A model generated the notes under the pieces. The model searched no databases and had not been told where the DNA came from. It saw only the letters and a program-made list of their open reading frames with translations. A stretch of DNA of 14,762 nt from Thermodesulfobacteriota bacterium (GTDB lineage: Bacteria > Desulfobacterota > S145-22), in assembly GCA_024763435.1 (NCBI GenBank), contig JANTFN010000019.1, positions 1 through 14,762 of the forward strand. Direction: 5' to 3'. The position numbers and the translations under genes are program-made. Shown here one piece after another: positions 7,150-14,665 of the stretch. The first letter of the stretch is position 1; every line of letters starts with the position of its first letter.

Positions 7150-10100
7150 GTTTCGTCTTTGAGGTGTCCATAAGATCCACATCAAGACAAAGACTCTGTA
7201 GCTCTTTTACAAGAACATTAAACGACTCCGGGATCCCGGGCCGAAGCACATCTTCACCCTTGACAATGGCCTCATACGCCCTGGTTCTCCCAGTAACATC
7301 GTCTGATTTTATCGTTAAAAACTCCTGAAGGGTGTAGGCAGCACCATACCCTTCCATAGCCCAGACCTCCATTTCTCCAAAACGCTGTCCACCAAATTGT
7401 GCCTTTCCACCCAATGGCTGCTGCGTTACAAGGGAATAGGGACCAATAGAACGGGCATGAATTTTATCGTCCACAAGGTGATGCAGTTTAAGCATATACA
7501 TGCCGCCAACAGTCACCTCATGATCAAAGGGTTCGCCGGTCCTCCCGTCAAAGAGGATTGACTGACCGACTTGCGGAATCCCCGCCATATCCATATAAGA
7601 TTTTATTTCCTTTTCCGAAGCACTGTCAAAAACGGGAACCGCCATGTGAAAACCATCCTGGACACCCTCAGCGACCTGAAGAACCTCCTCGTCGGTGGCT
7701 TCATCAATCATCTTATCAAGCTTTTCTGACTGAAAAACCTCCTTGAGCCGTTCACGGATCTTTCCAATAGGAAATCGTTTTTCCATCATGGCCTGAATTT
7801 GCTGGCCGAGCTCACTCGCCGCCCAACCAAGATGGGCCTCCAGAATCTGCCCCACATTCATTCGGGAAGGCACGCCAAGGGGATTCAAGACAATATCTAC
7901 GGGAGTTCCGTCAGGCAAAAAAGGCATGTCGCCTTCCGGAAGAATTCTGGAAATAATCCCTTTATTTCCATGGCGGCCGGACATTTTATCTCCAACAGAC
8001 AGTTTACGTTTAATTGCGAGATAAACTTTTACTGTTTTAATAACACCAGGTGGTAATTCTTCACCTTTGGATACCCTTGAAATACGGGTTTGATACAAGG
8101 TACGAACCGCGTCAATTTTTTCCTGCATTCGGTCCAGCATCATCCTGACCTGGAACATATCCACATCCTCAGCCGCCACTTTTTCAAGTTCCCTGACATC
8201 AATTCCTGCCAGGGCTTCCTCTGTTAAATCAGTCCCTTTAAGCAATTTTTCGCCCGACTGAAGGGGGATTTCCTTTAAAACTTTCTTCCCCGCAAAAAGA
8301 GGAATCATGGCCTCTTTTGTCGCCTGCAGAATGACCCTTATCTCATCCGCCTGATCCCCTTCAAGCCTGTCCTTTTCCATCTGCTCGATAGCAAGGGTTC
8401 GTTCATCAACATCCTGCCCCTTTCTTGAAAGGACCTTAACATCAATAATCACGCCTTCAACCCCATGGGGAACCCTCAGAGAGGTATCCCGAACATCGCC
8501 GGCCTTTTCACCAAAGATGGCCCTGAGAAGTTTCTCTTCAGGAGAAAGCTGCGTTTCCCCCTTCGGCGTAATCTTTCCCACAAGAATATCTCCGGATTTG
8601 ACCAGGGCGCCAAGGCGAACAATGCCGCTTTCATCCAGGTCTTTTAATGCCTCTTCCCCCACGTTGGGGATATCACGGGTAATTTCTTCTTTTCCCAGCT
8701 TGGTGTCTCTTGCCGAAAGTTCAAGTTCCTCAATGTGGATGGAGGTATAAATATCTTCCTTCAGTATTTTTTCGCTGACCAGGATCGAATCTTCAAAGTT
8801 ATAGCCGCTCCAGGGCAAAAAGGCCACCAGGACGTTCCGTCCCAGCGCAAGCTCGCCACGGTCTGTTGAGGGCCCATCCGCGATAATATCCCCCTTTACA
8901 ACGTGCTGGCCTTTCCTGACAATCGGTTTTTGATTAATGCAGGTATTCTGATTGGAACGCATGAATTTTATAAGTGGATAGACGTCAACTTCAAACTCAC
9001 CACTGTTATTATCCAAGTGTTTGATAATAATTTTAGAGGCATCTACAAACTCAACGGTTCCAGAGCGTTTCGCGGAAATAACAACCCCGGAATCCCGCGC
9101 TACAATTTTTTCCATCCCCGTCCCGACCAAGGGGGCCTCGGCCCTGAGCAGGGGAACTGACTGACGCTGCATGTTAGACCCCATTAAGGCCCGGTTTGCG
9201 TCATCATGCTCGAGAAATGGGATTAAAGAAGCCGCCACACTGACAAGCTGCTTCGGAGAAACATCCATAAAGTCAATTTCCTCCGGGGGAACCATAACAA
9301 AATCTCCCCCCTTTCGGGCCGTTATAAGCGGCTTCAGAAATTTCCCTTCCTCATCAAGCGGGGCATTTGCCTGGGCAATCACCGTGCCTTCTTCTTCAAG
9401 CGCAAAGAGGTATTTGATTTCATGTGTTGCCCGACCATTTTTCACCACACGATAAGGTGTTTCGATAAAACCGAATGGGTTAATGCGCGCGTAAGTACTG
9501 AGAGAAGAAATCAATCCAATATTCGGCCCTTCAGGTGTTTCAATCGGGCAAATCCGTCCATAATGCGTGGGATGCACATCACGCACCTCAAAACCCGCCC
9601 GTTCGCGCGTCAGACCGCCAGGTCCGAGGGCGCTTAACCGGCGTTTATGTGTAATTTCCGACAGGGGATTGACCTGATCCATAAATTGCGACAACTGGCT
9701 GCTGCCAAAAAACTCCTTAAGAATGGCCGTCAGCGGCTTTGAGTTAATCAGATCATGCGGCATAAGGGTCTCGACATCCTGAAGACTCATCTTTTCCTTG
9801 ATCGCCCGTTCCAGCCGGACCAGTCCGATATGGAACTGATCCTCTACCAGCTCGCCAACCGTACGCACCCGTCTGTTGCCCAAATGATCAATATCATCCT
9901 CAACACCATGGCCGTCCTTCAGCCCAAAAAGATATTTCACAACCGCAACGATATCTTCTTCTGAAAGCGTCATTAAACTCTCGTCAACCTGAATACCAAG
10001 CTTGTAGTTGAGCTTCATTCTCCCAACCGTTGAAAGCTCGTAGCGATCTGGGTTAAAAAAGAGATTTCTGAAAAACATCCTCGCCGTTTCCAGCGTGGGA

Positions 10101-11281
10101 AGATCGCCGGGACGAAGACGTTTGTAAATCTCCACGGTGGCTTTATCACGCTCAAGTTCTTTAATCCCTTTTTCTACACCCTCTTCCTGAAAGGCCTCTA
10201 TGTCCTTATCCGTCAGGACAAGTTTATCATTCAGTAATGTTTGATGGATAGAATTATTTACAGTAATATTATCTATAAAAAGAACAGGGAAATGCGAAAC
10301 ACCCGCCTCCGTAATGGCCTCAATCATCTCCTGAGTCAGTTCGGTATTACACGGAACAATCACCTCGCCAGTCTTCTTGTCAACCACATCCCGGCCGACA
10401 ACTTTGTTCTCCAGAGACAACGGGTCAATAGGGATTCGGTCCATTCCCAAATCTTTAATTTTTTTCAACAGGGTTTTGGTAACCTTACGGCCCTTCTTCG
10501 CGACAACTTCTCCGGTCTCGGGGTGGAGAATATCCTGATCCAGCCGCTGTTTTAGAAACAATTCTTCATTAATACGTTTGTACATACCTGTTGGGGTCAC
10601 TTCAACTTCTTCACTTTGATAAAACAGCTTCAGGATGTCTTCTTTGCCATATCCCAGGGCCCTGAGAAGAATCGTCACCGGCATTTTCCGGCGCCGGTCA
10701 ATCCTCACAAACATGAAATCTTTCTGATCAAATTCAAAATCAAGCCACGACCCGCGATGGGGAATCACACGGCAGAAATAAATCTTCTTGCTGACGTTTT
10801 TTTCAGAGCTGAAAAACACCCCCGGAGACCGATGAAGCTGGCTGACAATAACCCTTTCCGTCCCATTGTTAATAAAGGTCCCATGCTCGGTCATCAGGGG
10901 AATTTCCCCGAGATAGACTTCCTGCTCCTTAATCGCTTTAAATGATTTTTTGTCTTCTTTTTCGGTATCCCAGATAAGAAGCCGAATCGTCACCTTCATG
11001 GGGGCTTCATAGGTTAGCCCTTTTAAAATACACTCCGACACATCCGCTTTAGGTTTGCCAATCTTATATTCCAGAAACTCTAATGTCGCGGATTCATAAA
11101 AATCATGGATAGGGAAAACCGTCTTAAAGACCCTTTGTAATCCTATCTCTTCGCGCTCCTCAGGCGGAACCTCCATCTGTAAAAATTTCTTATAGGAGCT
11201 GGTCTGAATTTCTATAAGATTTCCAACTTCTATGGTTCCCCGAATCTTCGAAAAATCTTTTCGAATTATTTTTCCCTTCAT
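7136..11281 (-). CDS. rpoB: DNA-directed RNA polymerase subunit beta
   Basis: Second large core subunit; it forms one jaw of the polymerase and the rifampicin pocket. The product is 1381 residues, slightly longer than the E. coli protein. The rifampicin cluster GSSQLSQFMDQVNPLSEITH (526-545) continues into KRRLSALGPGGL. D535, H545 and S550 (E. coli D516, H526, S531) are all wild type, predicting sensitivity at these sites; position 537 is valine where E. coli has N518. PIETPEGPNIGLI (579-591), the late GDKMSGRHGNKG motif and the C-terminal GGKAQFGGQRFGEMEVWA segment are intact. The start is ATG at 11279-11281 with GAGGG about nine bases upstream. The 70-base gap to rplL holds a hairpin, and rpoC begins two bases downstream. 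Identity is certain. Confidence 0.99.
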   Translation of the reverse strand: MKGKIIRKDFSKIRGTIEVGNLIEIQTSSYKKFLQMEVPPEEREEIGLQRVFKTVFPIHDFYESATLEFLEYKIGKPKADVSECILKGLTYEAPMKVTIRLLIWDTEKEDKKSFKAIKEQEVYLGEIPLMTEHGTFINNGTERVIVSQLHRSPGVFFSSEKNVSKKIYFCRVIPHRGSWLDFEFDQKDFMFVRIDRRRKMPVTILLRALGYGKEDILKLFYQSEEVEVTPTGMYKRINEELFLKQRLDQDILHPETGEVVAKKGRKVTKTLLKKIKDLGMDRIPIDPLSLENKVVGRDVVDKKTGEVIVPCNTELTQEMIEAITEAGVSHFPVLFIDNITVNNSIHQTLLNDKLVLTDKDIEAFQEEGVEKGIKELERDKATVEIYKRLRPGDLPTLETARMFFRNLFFNPDRYELSTVGRMKLNYKLGIQVDESLMTLSEEDIVAVVKYLFGLKDGHGVEDDIDHLGNRRVRTVGELVEDQFHIGLVRLERAIKEKMSLQDVETLMPHDLINSKPLTAILKEFFGSSQLSQFMDQVNPLSEITHKRRLSALGPGGLTRERAGFEVRDVHPTHYGRICPIETPEGPNIGLISSLSTYARINPFGFIETPYRVVKNGRATHEIKYLFALEEEGTVIAQANAPLDEEGKFLKPLITARKGGDFVMVPPEEIDFMDVSPKQLVSVAASLIPFLEHDDANRALMGSNMQRQSVPLLRAEAPLVGTGMEKIVARDSGVVISAKRSGTVEFVDASKIIIKHLDNNSGEFEVDVYPLIKFMRSNQNTCINQKPIVRKGQHVVKGDIIADGPSTDRGELALGRNVLVAFLPWSGYNFEDSILVSEKILKEDIYTSIHIEELELSARDTKLGKEEITRDIPNVGEEALKDLDESGIVRLGALVKSGDILVGKITPKGETQLSPEEKLLRAIFGEKAGDVRDTSLRVPHGVEGVIIDVKVLSRKGQDVDERTLAIEQMEKDRLEGDQADEIRVILQATKEAMIPLFAGKKVLKEIPLQSGEKLLKGTDLTEEALAGIDVRELEKVAAEDVDMFQVRMMLDRMQEKIDAVRTLYQTRISRVSKGEELPPGVIKTVKVYLAIKRKLSVGDKMSGRHGNKGIISRILPEGDMPFLPDGTPVDIVLNPLGVPSRMNVGQILEAHLGWAASELGQQIQAMMEKRFPIGKIRERLKEVFQSEKLDKMIDEATDEEVLQVAEGVQDGFHMAVPVFDSASEKEIKSYMDMAGIPQVGQSILFDGRTGEPFDHEVTVGGMYMLKLHHLVDDKIHARSIGPYSLVTQQPLGGKAQFGGQRFGEMEVWAMEGYGAAYTLQEFLTIKSDDVTGRTRAYEAIVKGEDVLRPGIPESFNVLVKELQSLCLDVDLMDTSKTKQKEG

Positions 11282-11308
11282 GAAATCTGTCCCTCTAAAC
11301 GAATCTTA

Positions 11309-11328
11309 CGGGGGGATTTCTCCCCCCG
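11309..11328 (-). promoter_or_regulatory. rplL-rpoB intergenic hairpin (seven G:C pairs)
   Basis: CGGGGGG (11309-11315) and CCCCCCG (11322-11328) form a perfect seven-pair, all-G:C stem around a six-base loop, between the rplL stop and the rpoB start. On the minus strand no U-run follows directly, so it is not a canonical terminator. In E. coli this same gap holds a partial attenuator and an RNase III site that set the ratio of L12 to beta subunit. A comparable role here is inference. Confidence 0.65.
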
Positions 11329-11351
11329 CTTAAAATATTTTTTGCATCAGC

Positions 11352-11732
11352 TTATTTGACTTCTGCCGAACCACCTGCTTCTTCAATCTTTTTAACAATA
11401 GCCGCCGCTTCATCCTTGGGAATTGCCTCTTTCACAGGTTTGGGCGCGCTTTCAACAAGATCCTTGGCCTCTTTGAGGCCCAGACTCGTTACTTCCCTTA
11501 CTGCTTTAATAACCTGAATTTTCTTCTCGCCATATCCTGTCAAGATGACATCAAACTCTGTTTTTTCTTCCGCAACTTCCGCGGCCGCACCCGGCGCTGC
11601 CGCAGCTACAGCCACGGGCGCCGCAGCAGACACACCAAATTTCTCTTCAAGTTCCTTCACGAACTCGGACAGTTCCAAGACTGTCATATTTTCGATAAAT
11701 TTTACAACATCCTCTTTTTTTATATCAGCCAT
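11352..11732 (-). CDS. rplL: 50S ribosomal protein bL12 (L7/L12)
   Basis: Stalk protein, present as dimers bound to L10, that recruits translational GTPases including EF-Tu and EF-G. The product is 126 residues, standard length. An N-terminal dimerisation helix region (to about residue 33, ending VKELEEKFGVS) leads to an Ala/Pro-rich flexible hinge (about 34-55). The C-terminal globular domain carries the factor-binding helix motif SLGLKEAKDLVE. The start is ATG at 11732 with AAGGAGG about ten bases upstream. It lies 30 bases downstream of rplJ and probably shares its regulation through the L10 leader. The plus-strand reading frame opposite is only a shadow of the Ala-rich hinge. Confidence 0.99.
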   Translation of the reverse strand: MADIKKEDVVKFIENMTVLELSEFVKELEEKFGVSAAAPVAVAAAAPGAAAEVAEEKTEFDVILTGYGEKKIQVIKAVREVTSLGLKEAKDLVESAPKPVKEAIPKDEAAAIVKKIEEAGGSAEVK

Positions 11733-11762
11733 TGATTCTTTTCCTCCTTAAATAAACTTTTT

Positions 11763-12287
11763 TTAGGCGGCCTTTTGTTCTTCAACCGCATGTAAAACGT
11801 TAACCAGCCCTCGCATCACACCCGTAAGGACGTTGACTAATCCAGATTGCGAAGCATTAAGCACAGACATCAACTGGGCCAAAAGCACATCTCTATCCGG
11901 CAGGCTGGCAAGCCCTTCTATATCCGAAACATCCAGCGGCTTCCCGCCGAGGATACCTCCTTTAATCTGAAACGACTTGTTGTTCTTTGAAAACGCCTTC
12001 AAGACCTTCGCTGGAGACACCGGGTCAACATCGGATATTGTTACCGCGGTCGGTCCCGTGAACTGGTCTTTTATCTGTTCAAGATCTGTCCCTTCGCTCG
12101 CAATTCTCAGCAGGGTATTCTTAACAACACGAATTTCCGCGTCCTTCTCCCGCAACTGTTTGCGAAGCGCGTTCATTGATTCCACATCCAACCCGCGATA
12201 ATCTGAAAGTATCAGCACCTGATATTTTGAAAATGCCTCTTTCAGTTCGGATATAATCGCTGCTTTTTCTTCTTTTTTAATCGTCAT
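11763..12287 (-). CDS. rplJ: 50S ribosomal protein uL10
   Basis: Base of the ribosomal stalk: its N-terminal domain binds 23S rRNA with L11 and its C-terminal helix binds L12 dimers. In many bacteria L10, with L12, represses its own message. The product is 174 residues from ATG 12287. LSDYRGLDVESMNALRKQLRE is the typical N-terminal segment and VVKNTLLRIA the RNA-binding part. The last 30 residues (VLTGVMRGLVNVLHAVEEQKAA) are the L12-binding helix. A GTG immediately upstream (12288-12290) is an alternative start adding one residue. The G-rich site AAAGGGGG adjoins both codons and fits the ATG better. The 180-base gap upstream holds a probable L10 leader. Confidence 0.98.
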   Translation of the reverse strand: MTIKKEEKAAIISELKEAFSKYQVLILSDYRGLDVESMNALRKQLREKDAEIRVVKNTLLRIASEGTDLEQIKDQFTGPTAVTISDVDPVSPAKVLKAFSKNNKSFQIKGGILGGKPLDVSDIEGLASLPDRDVLLAQLMSVLNASQSGLVNVLTGVMRGLVNVLHAVEEQKAA

Positions 12288-12324
12288 CACCCCCTTTCTT
12301 TTTGTGGTTTTCCACTCCCATCAA

Positions 12325-12426
12325 AGTCAGAGGGCAAATCAAAAGATCTCTTTTTGATCTCAATTCCCTCACACCGTTTCGAGAGGCGGCATAGTGCCAA
12401 TTAAGCCGAAGCACCTTCTGTCTTTA
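12325..12426 (-). ncRNA. probable L10 leader (autoregulatory 5' region of rplJ-rplL)
   Basis: Lies between rplA and rplJ, where the L10 leader is usually found. On the minus strand it carries AGACAG (12423-12418), directly followed by AAGGTGC, and then CTTAAT (12405-12400), which resemble the conserved core of that element. A compound stem follows: GAGGG (12370-12366) pairs with CCCTC (12334-12330). An unequal internal loop then leads to a 7-bp helix (12358-12352 with 12344-12338). Such an architecture can bind L10(L12)4 in known leaders. An alternative stem pairs CCTC (12386-12383) with GAGG (12370-12367), so the two folds compete. The remaining gap, 12291-12324, holds a small 4-bp hairpin and the rplJ binding site. 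Class assignment is from memory of the family, not from a covariance search. Confidence 0.72.
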
Positions 12427-12444
12427 ACAGGTGGAGCTATTCAA

Positions 12445-12470
12445 GAAGACAAACGCGAAAGTTTGTCTTC
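12445..12470 (-). promoter_or_regulatory. perfect 10-bp hairpin directly after the rplA stop
   Basis: GAAGACAAAC (12445-12454) and GTTTGTCTTC (12461-12470) are exact reverse complements around a six-base loop. On the minus strand the stem begins at the very next base after the rplA TAG (12473-12471). The sequence downstream, TTGAATAGCTC, has no U-run, so efficient intrinsic termination is unlikely. It could mark a processing point or 3' end of the rplK-rplA message, or a partial attenuator before rplJ; these roles are inference. Confidence 0.65.
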
Positions 12471-13175
12471 CTATTTTATCAAATTTTGAAGCTGTACAGG
12501 GTCAAGCTTTAGCCCGGGGCTCATCGTTGTGGAAAGCGCTATTCCCCTGAAATACGTCCCCTTGCTTGAAGATGGTTTCATCTTAACAATGGTTTCAAAA
12601 AGGGCAAGAAAGTTTTCCCTGAGTTTTTCCCTCCCGAAACTTTTCTTTCCTATCCCCGCGTGAACAATCCCGGATTTTTCTGTCCGGAATTCAACTTTCC
12701 CTGTTTTAAGTTCCTTCACAGCCTTCGCGACATCAAAGGTTACCGTCCCAACTTTGGGATTCGGCATGAGGCCGCGCGGTCCAAGGACACGGCCAACCTT
12801 GCTGACCGCTCCCATCATATCAGGGGTTGCAATGGCCTTATCAAACTCCAGCCAGCCGCCCTTAATTTTCTCTATTAAATCATCCCCACCGACAAAATCA
12901 GCACCCGCATCCGCCGCTTCTTTTTCCTTCTCCCCTTTCGCAAATACCAGAACCTTCACGGACTTCCCGGTCCCATGAGGGAGAATAACCGTGCCGCGCA
13001 CCATCTGGTCCGCGTGACGGGGATCCACACCCAGCCGGTAGGCAACATCCACGTTTTCGTCAAAATCAGCAAAGGCCAGTTTTTCGAGAAGCTCCAGCGC
13101 CTCATCAAGAGAGTACCGTTTCAAGCGATCAATCATGGCCTTTCTCTCTAAATATTTTTTTCCTTGTTTCGGCAT
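12471..13175 (-). CDS. rplA: 50S ribosomal protein uL1
   Basis: Forms the L1 stalk of the large subunit and contacts E-site tRNA; in many bacteria it is also the translational repressor of the rplK-rplA message. The product is 234 residues, normal length. The family signature GRVLGPRGLMPNPKVGT lies at 128-144, and the RNA-binding N-terminal segment includes FDENVDVAYRLGVDPRHADQ. The C-terminal part has the typical TYFRGIALSTTMSPGLKLD. The start is ATG at 13175 with AGGAG about nine bases upstream. That site overlaps the rplK TAG stop (13190-13188), so translation of the two genes is tightly linked. A strong hairpin follows the stop directly. Confidence 0.99.
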   Translation of the reverse strand: MPKQGKKYLERKAMIDRLKRYSLDEALELLEKLAFADFDENVDVAYRLGVDPRHADQMVRGTVILPHGTGKSVKVLVFAKGEKEKEAADAGADFVGGDDLIEKIKGGWLEFDKAIATPDMMGAVSKVGRVLGPRGLMPNPKVGTVTFDVAKAVKELKTGKVEFRTEKSGIVHAGIGKKSFGREKLRENFLALFETIVKMKPSSSKGTYFRGIALSTTMSPGLKLDPVQLQNLIK

Positions 13176-13187
13176 TTCAAAATTCTC

Positions 13188-13613
13188 CTAAGAAACTATT
13201 TCCAGCCCCATACTTCGGGCCGTTCCCGCTATAACCAGAACCGCGCCTTCCATATTCTTGCAATTCAGATCCGGCATTTTTTTCTCCGCGATTTCCCTCA
13301 CCTGCGCCTCTGTAACCTTTCCCACTTTATTTCGATTCGGCTCTCCAGAACCCTTCGCAATCTTCGCCGCCTGCTTGAGCAAAAAAGAAGCAGGGGGGGT
13401 CTTTGTCTGGAACGTGAAAGAACGGTCCGCATAAACCGTTATAACGACAGGGATAATTACTCCCGCATCCCCCTGCGTTTTCGCGTTAAAGGCCTTACAA
13501 AATTCCATAATATTAACACCATGCTGTCCCAGAGCCGGGCCAACGGGCGGGGAAGGTGATGCCTGCCCCCCCGGAATCTGCAATTTTATCATTCCCAGTA
13601 CTTTTTTAGCCAT
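13188..13613 (-). CDS. rplK: 50S ribosomal protein uL11
   Basis: Binds the GTPase-associated region of 23S rRNA at the stalk base, where thiostrepton acts and where stringent-response sensing occurs. The product is 141 residues, standard. The N-terminal domain contains LQIPGGQASPSPPVGPALGQ, including the paired prolines implicated in thiostrepton interaction. The C-terminal rRNA-binding domain contains TKTPPASFLLKQAAKIAKGSG and ends with TARSMGLEIV. The start is ATG at 13613, 25 bases after the nusG stop, with a purine-rich GAGAGGAAGGG site upstream. rplA starts 12 bases downstream. Confidence 0.99.
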   Translation of the reverse strand: MAKKVLGMIKLQIPGGQASPSPPVGPALGQHGVNIMEFCKAFNAKTQGDAGVIIPVVITVYADRSFTFQTKTPPASFLLKQAAKIAKGSGEPNRNKVGKVTEAQVREIAEKKMPDLNCKNMEGAVLVIAGTARSMGLEIVS

Positions 13614-13638
13614 ATTCTAACCCTTCCTCTCAAATTTA

Positions 13639-14169
13639 TTACACTTTTTCAACCTGTGAAAACTCCAGTTCCACAGGTGTTGAACGTCCAAATATACTCA
13701 CCATAACCCGCAACTTTCTTTTATCCGGTTTGACCTCCTCAATAGCCCCTGTAAAACCGCTGAAAGGTCCATCAATAATCTTCAGGAGATCTCCTTCAAA
13801 ATAATCCACCTTCGTTTTAACCTTACTGGCTCCCTCCTCAATTTGTTTCATAAGGGTTTTGACTTCCCGTTCACTCATCGGTTTGGGTGTTTTACTGTTT
13901 CCGGCAAACCCCATAATCTTCGGGGTATCTTTCACCAGATGCCATGTTTTATCATTCAAATCCATATGAACAATCATATAGCCGGGATAAATTTTTCGCT
14001 GGGACGTCTTACGCTGCCCTTTCACCATAGCCACCACTGTTTCCGTGGGAACAAGGATCTCGGCGAAATACGCCTCCATCATCTGTTGTTGTATCCGGCT
14101 GAGCAGACCTTCCCTGGCCTTTTGCTCATAACCAGAATAGGTATGAACCACATACCATTCCATTGACAT
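13639..14169 (-). CDS. nusG: transcription termination/antitermination factor NusG
   Basis: Elongation factor that binds the polymerase clamp through its NGN domain; through its C-terminal KOW domain it contacts Rho or ribosomal protein S10. From ATG 14169 the product is 176 residues. MEWYVVHTYSGYEQKA opens the NGN domain (to about 110) and RKIYPGYMIVHM is its typical core strand. After a linker comes the KOW domain with GDLLKIIDGPFSGFTGAIEEV (126-146) and a conserved C-terminal end. Three in-frame starts exist: TTG 14175, ATG 14169, ATG 14163. AAGGAG at 14185-14180 is about ten bases from ATG 14169 and only four from TTG 14175, so I chose 14169. It sits 28 bases after secE. Confidence 0.98.
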   Translation of the reverse strand: MSMEWYVVHTYSGYEQKAREGLLSRIQQQMMEAYFAEILVPTETVVAMVKGQRKTSQRKIYPGYMIVHMDLNDKTWHLVKDTPKIMGFAGNSKTPKPMSEREVKTLMKQIEEGASKVKTKVDYFEGDLLKIIDGPFSGFTGAIEEVKPDKRKLRVMVSIFGRSTPVELEFSQVEKV

Positions 14170-14197
14170 AAACAATAAACTCCTTATTGCAGATTAT

Positions 14198-14392
14198 CTA
14201 CAGGCTGAGAAACAATTTTACAAGTTTCGTCAGAATAATGTCAACAAGTCCCAAATAAAACGCAGTAATAAATACAACAGCAAGTACCACCGACGTTGCG
14301 GAAATGGTCTCCTTCCGAGAAGGCCACGTCACCTTCTTCAGCTCGACCTTTACTTCCCTTAAAAACTGTTTGATATCCCGCGGTTTTATCAT
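14198..14392 (-). CDS. secE: protein translocase subunit SecE
   Basis: Clamp subunit of the SecYEG channel in the inner membrane. The product is the short, single-span form of 64 residues. An amphipathic N-terminal part (KPRDIKQFLREVKVELKKV) carries the conserved TWPSRKET motif at 22-29. One membrane helix follows (about 31-55) and then a short hydrophobic tail. The start ATG at 14392-14390 has GAGG six bases upstream. The frame remains open upstream into tRNA-Trp, but that extension (LGVRIPPGLP) is the translated T-arm of the tRNA and not protein. The gene lies 15 bases downstream of the tRNA 3' end, so tRNA processing probably creates the 5' end of the secE-nusG message. Confidence 0.97.
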   Translation of the reverse strand: MIKPRDIKQFLREVKVELKKVTWPSRKETISATSVVLAVVFITAFYLGLVDIILTKLVKLFLSL

Positions 14393-14407
14393 AATAATCC
14401 TCACTAA

Positions 14408-14484
14408 TGGCAGGCCAGGAGGGATTCGAACCCCCAACACCCGGATTTGGAGTCCGGTGCTCTAGCCGTTAGAGCTACTGGCCT
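14408..14484 (-). tRNA. trnW: tRNA-Trp (anticodon CCA)
   Basis: On the minus strand all four arms can be drawn. The acceptor AGGCCAG/CTGGCCT has seven perfect pairs. The D stem is GCTC/GAGC. The anticodon stem CCGGA/TCCGG surrounds the loop CTCCAAA with anticodon CCA. The variable loop is GTGTT. The T stem GGGGG/CCCTC (one G·U) surrounds the loop TTCGAAT. The discriminator is G, and the 3' CCA is encoded (14410-14408). Total length is 77 bases. It sits between rpmG and secE, a placement common in bacteria, and its 5' end overlaps the rpmG stop codon by two bases. Confidence 0.98.
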
Positions 14485-14632
14485 ATTTAACCTCCCGGTG
14501 AACGGTATGTTTTCTGCAAAACCGGCAATATTTCTTCAGCTCAATTTTTTCTGTTGTCGTCCGTTTATTCTTCGTCGTCGTGTAATTTCTATGTTTGCAC
14601 TCAGTGCAGCCTAAAGTAACCGTTATTCTCAT
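14483..14632 (-). CDS. rpmG: 50S ribosomal protein bL33, zinc-binding form
   Basis: Small large-subunit protein near the E site. I translated it by hand because it is short: 49 residues, beginning MRITVTLGCTECKHRNYTTT and ending HTVHREVK. Cysteines C9, C12, C36 and C39 form two CxxC pairs, the zinc-binding (C+) version of bL33. The start ATG at 14632-14630 has GAGG about five bases upstream (14641-14638). The TAG stop at 14485-14483 shares its last two bases with the first two bases of tRNA-Trp. It lies 33 bases after tuf with no terminator between, so it is probably cotranscribed with tuf. Confidence 0.96.
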   Translation of the reverse strand: MRITVTLGCTECKHRNYTTTKNKRTTTEKIELKKYCRFCRKHTVHREVK

Positions 14633-14665
14633 TCATTCCTCTCCAGAAAATATATACCCATCATC

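Noticed and set aside
7558..10945. Open frames of 60-109 codons on the plus strand opposite rpoB
   Set aside because: They are shadows of rpoB with no promoter or ribosome binding site of note.
11545..11751. Plus-strand frame of 68 codons opposite rplL
   Set aside because: Its Ala/Ser-rich translation is the complement of the L12 hinge and not a real protein.
12304..12315. Small hairpin GTGG-AAAA-CCAC (minus strand) just before rplJ, considered as a terminator
   Set aside because: Only four pairs and followed by A-rich, not U-rich, sequence; too weak to call.
12427..12470. Possible promoter TTGTCT-N17-TGTTAA on the minus strand before rplJ
   Set aside because: The -10 box matches only three of six bases and the -35 lies inside the hairpin arm; not convincing.
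14393..14440. N-terminal extension of secE by 16 residues
   Set aside because: It runs through the 3' half of tRNA-Trp; LGVRIPPGLP is the translated T-arm. ATG 14392 has its own binding site.
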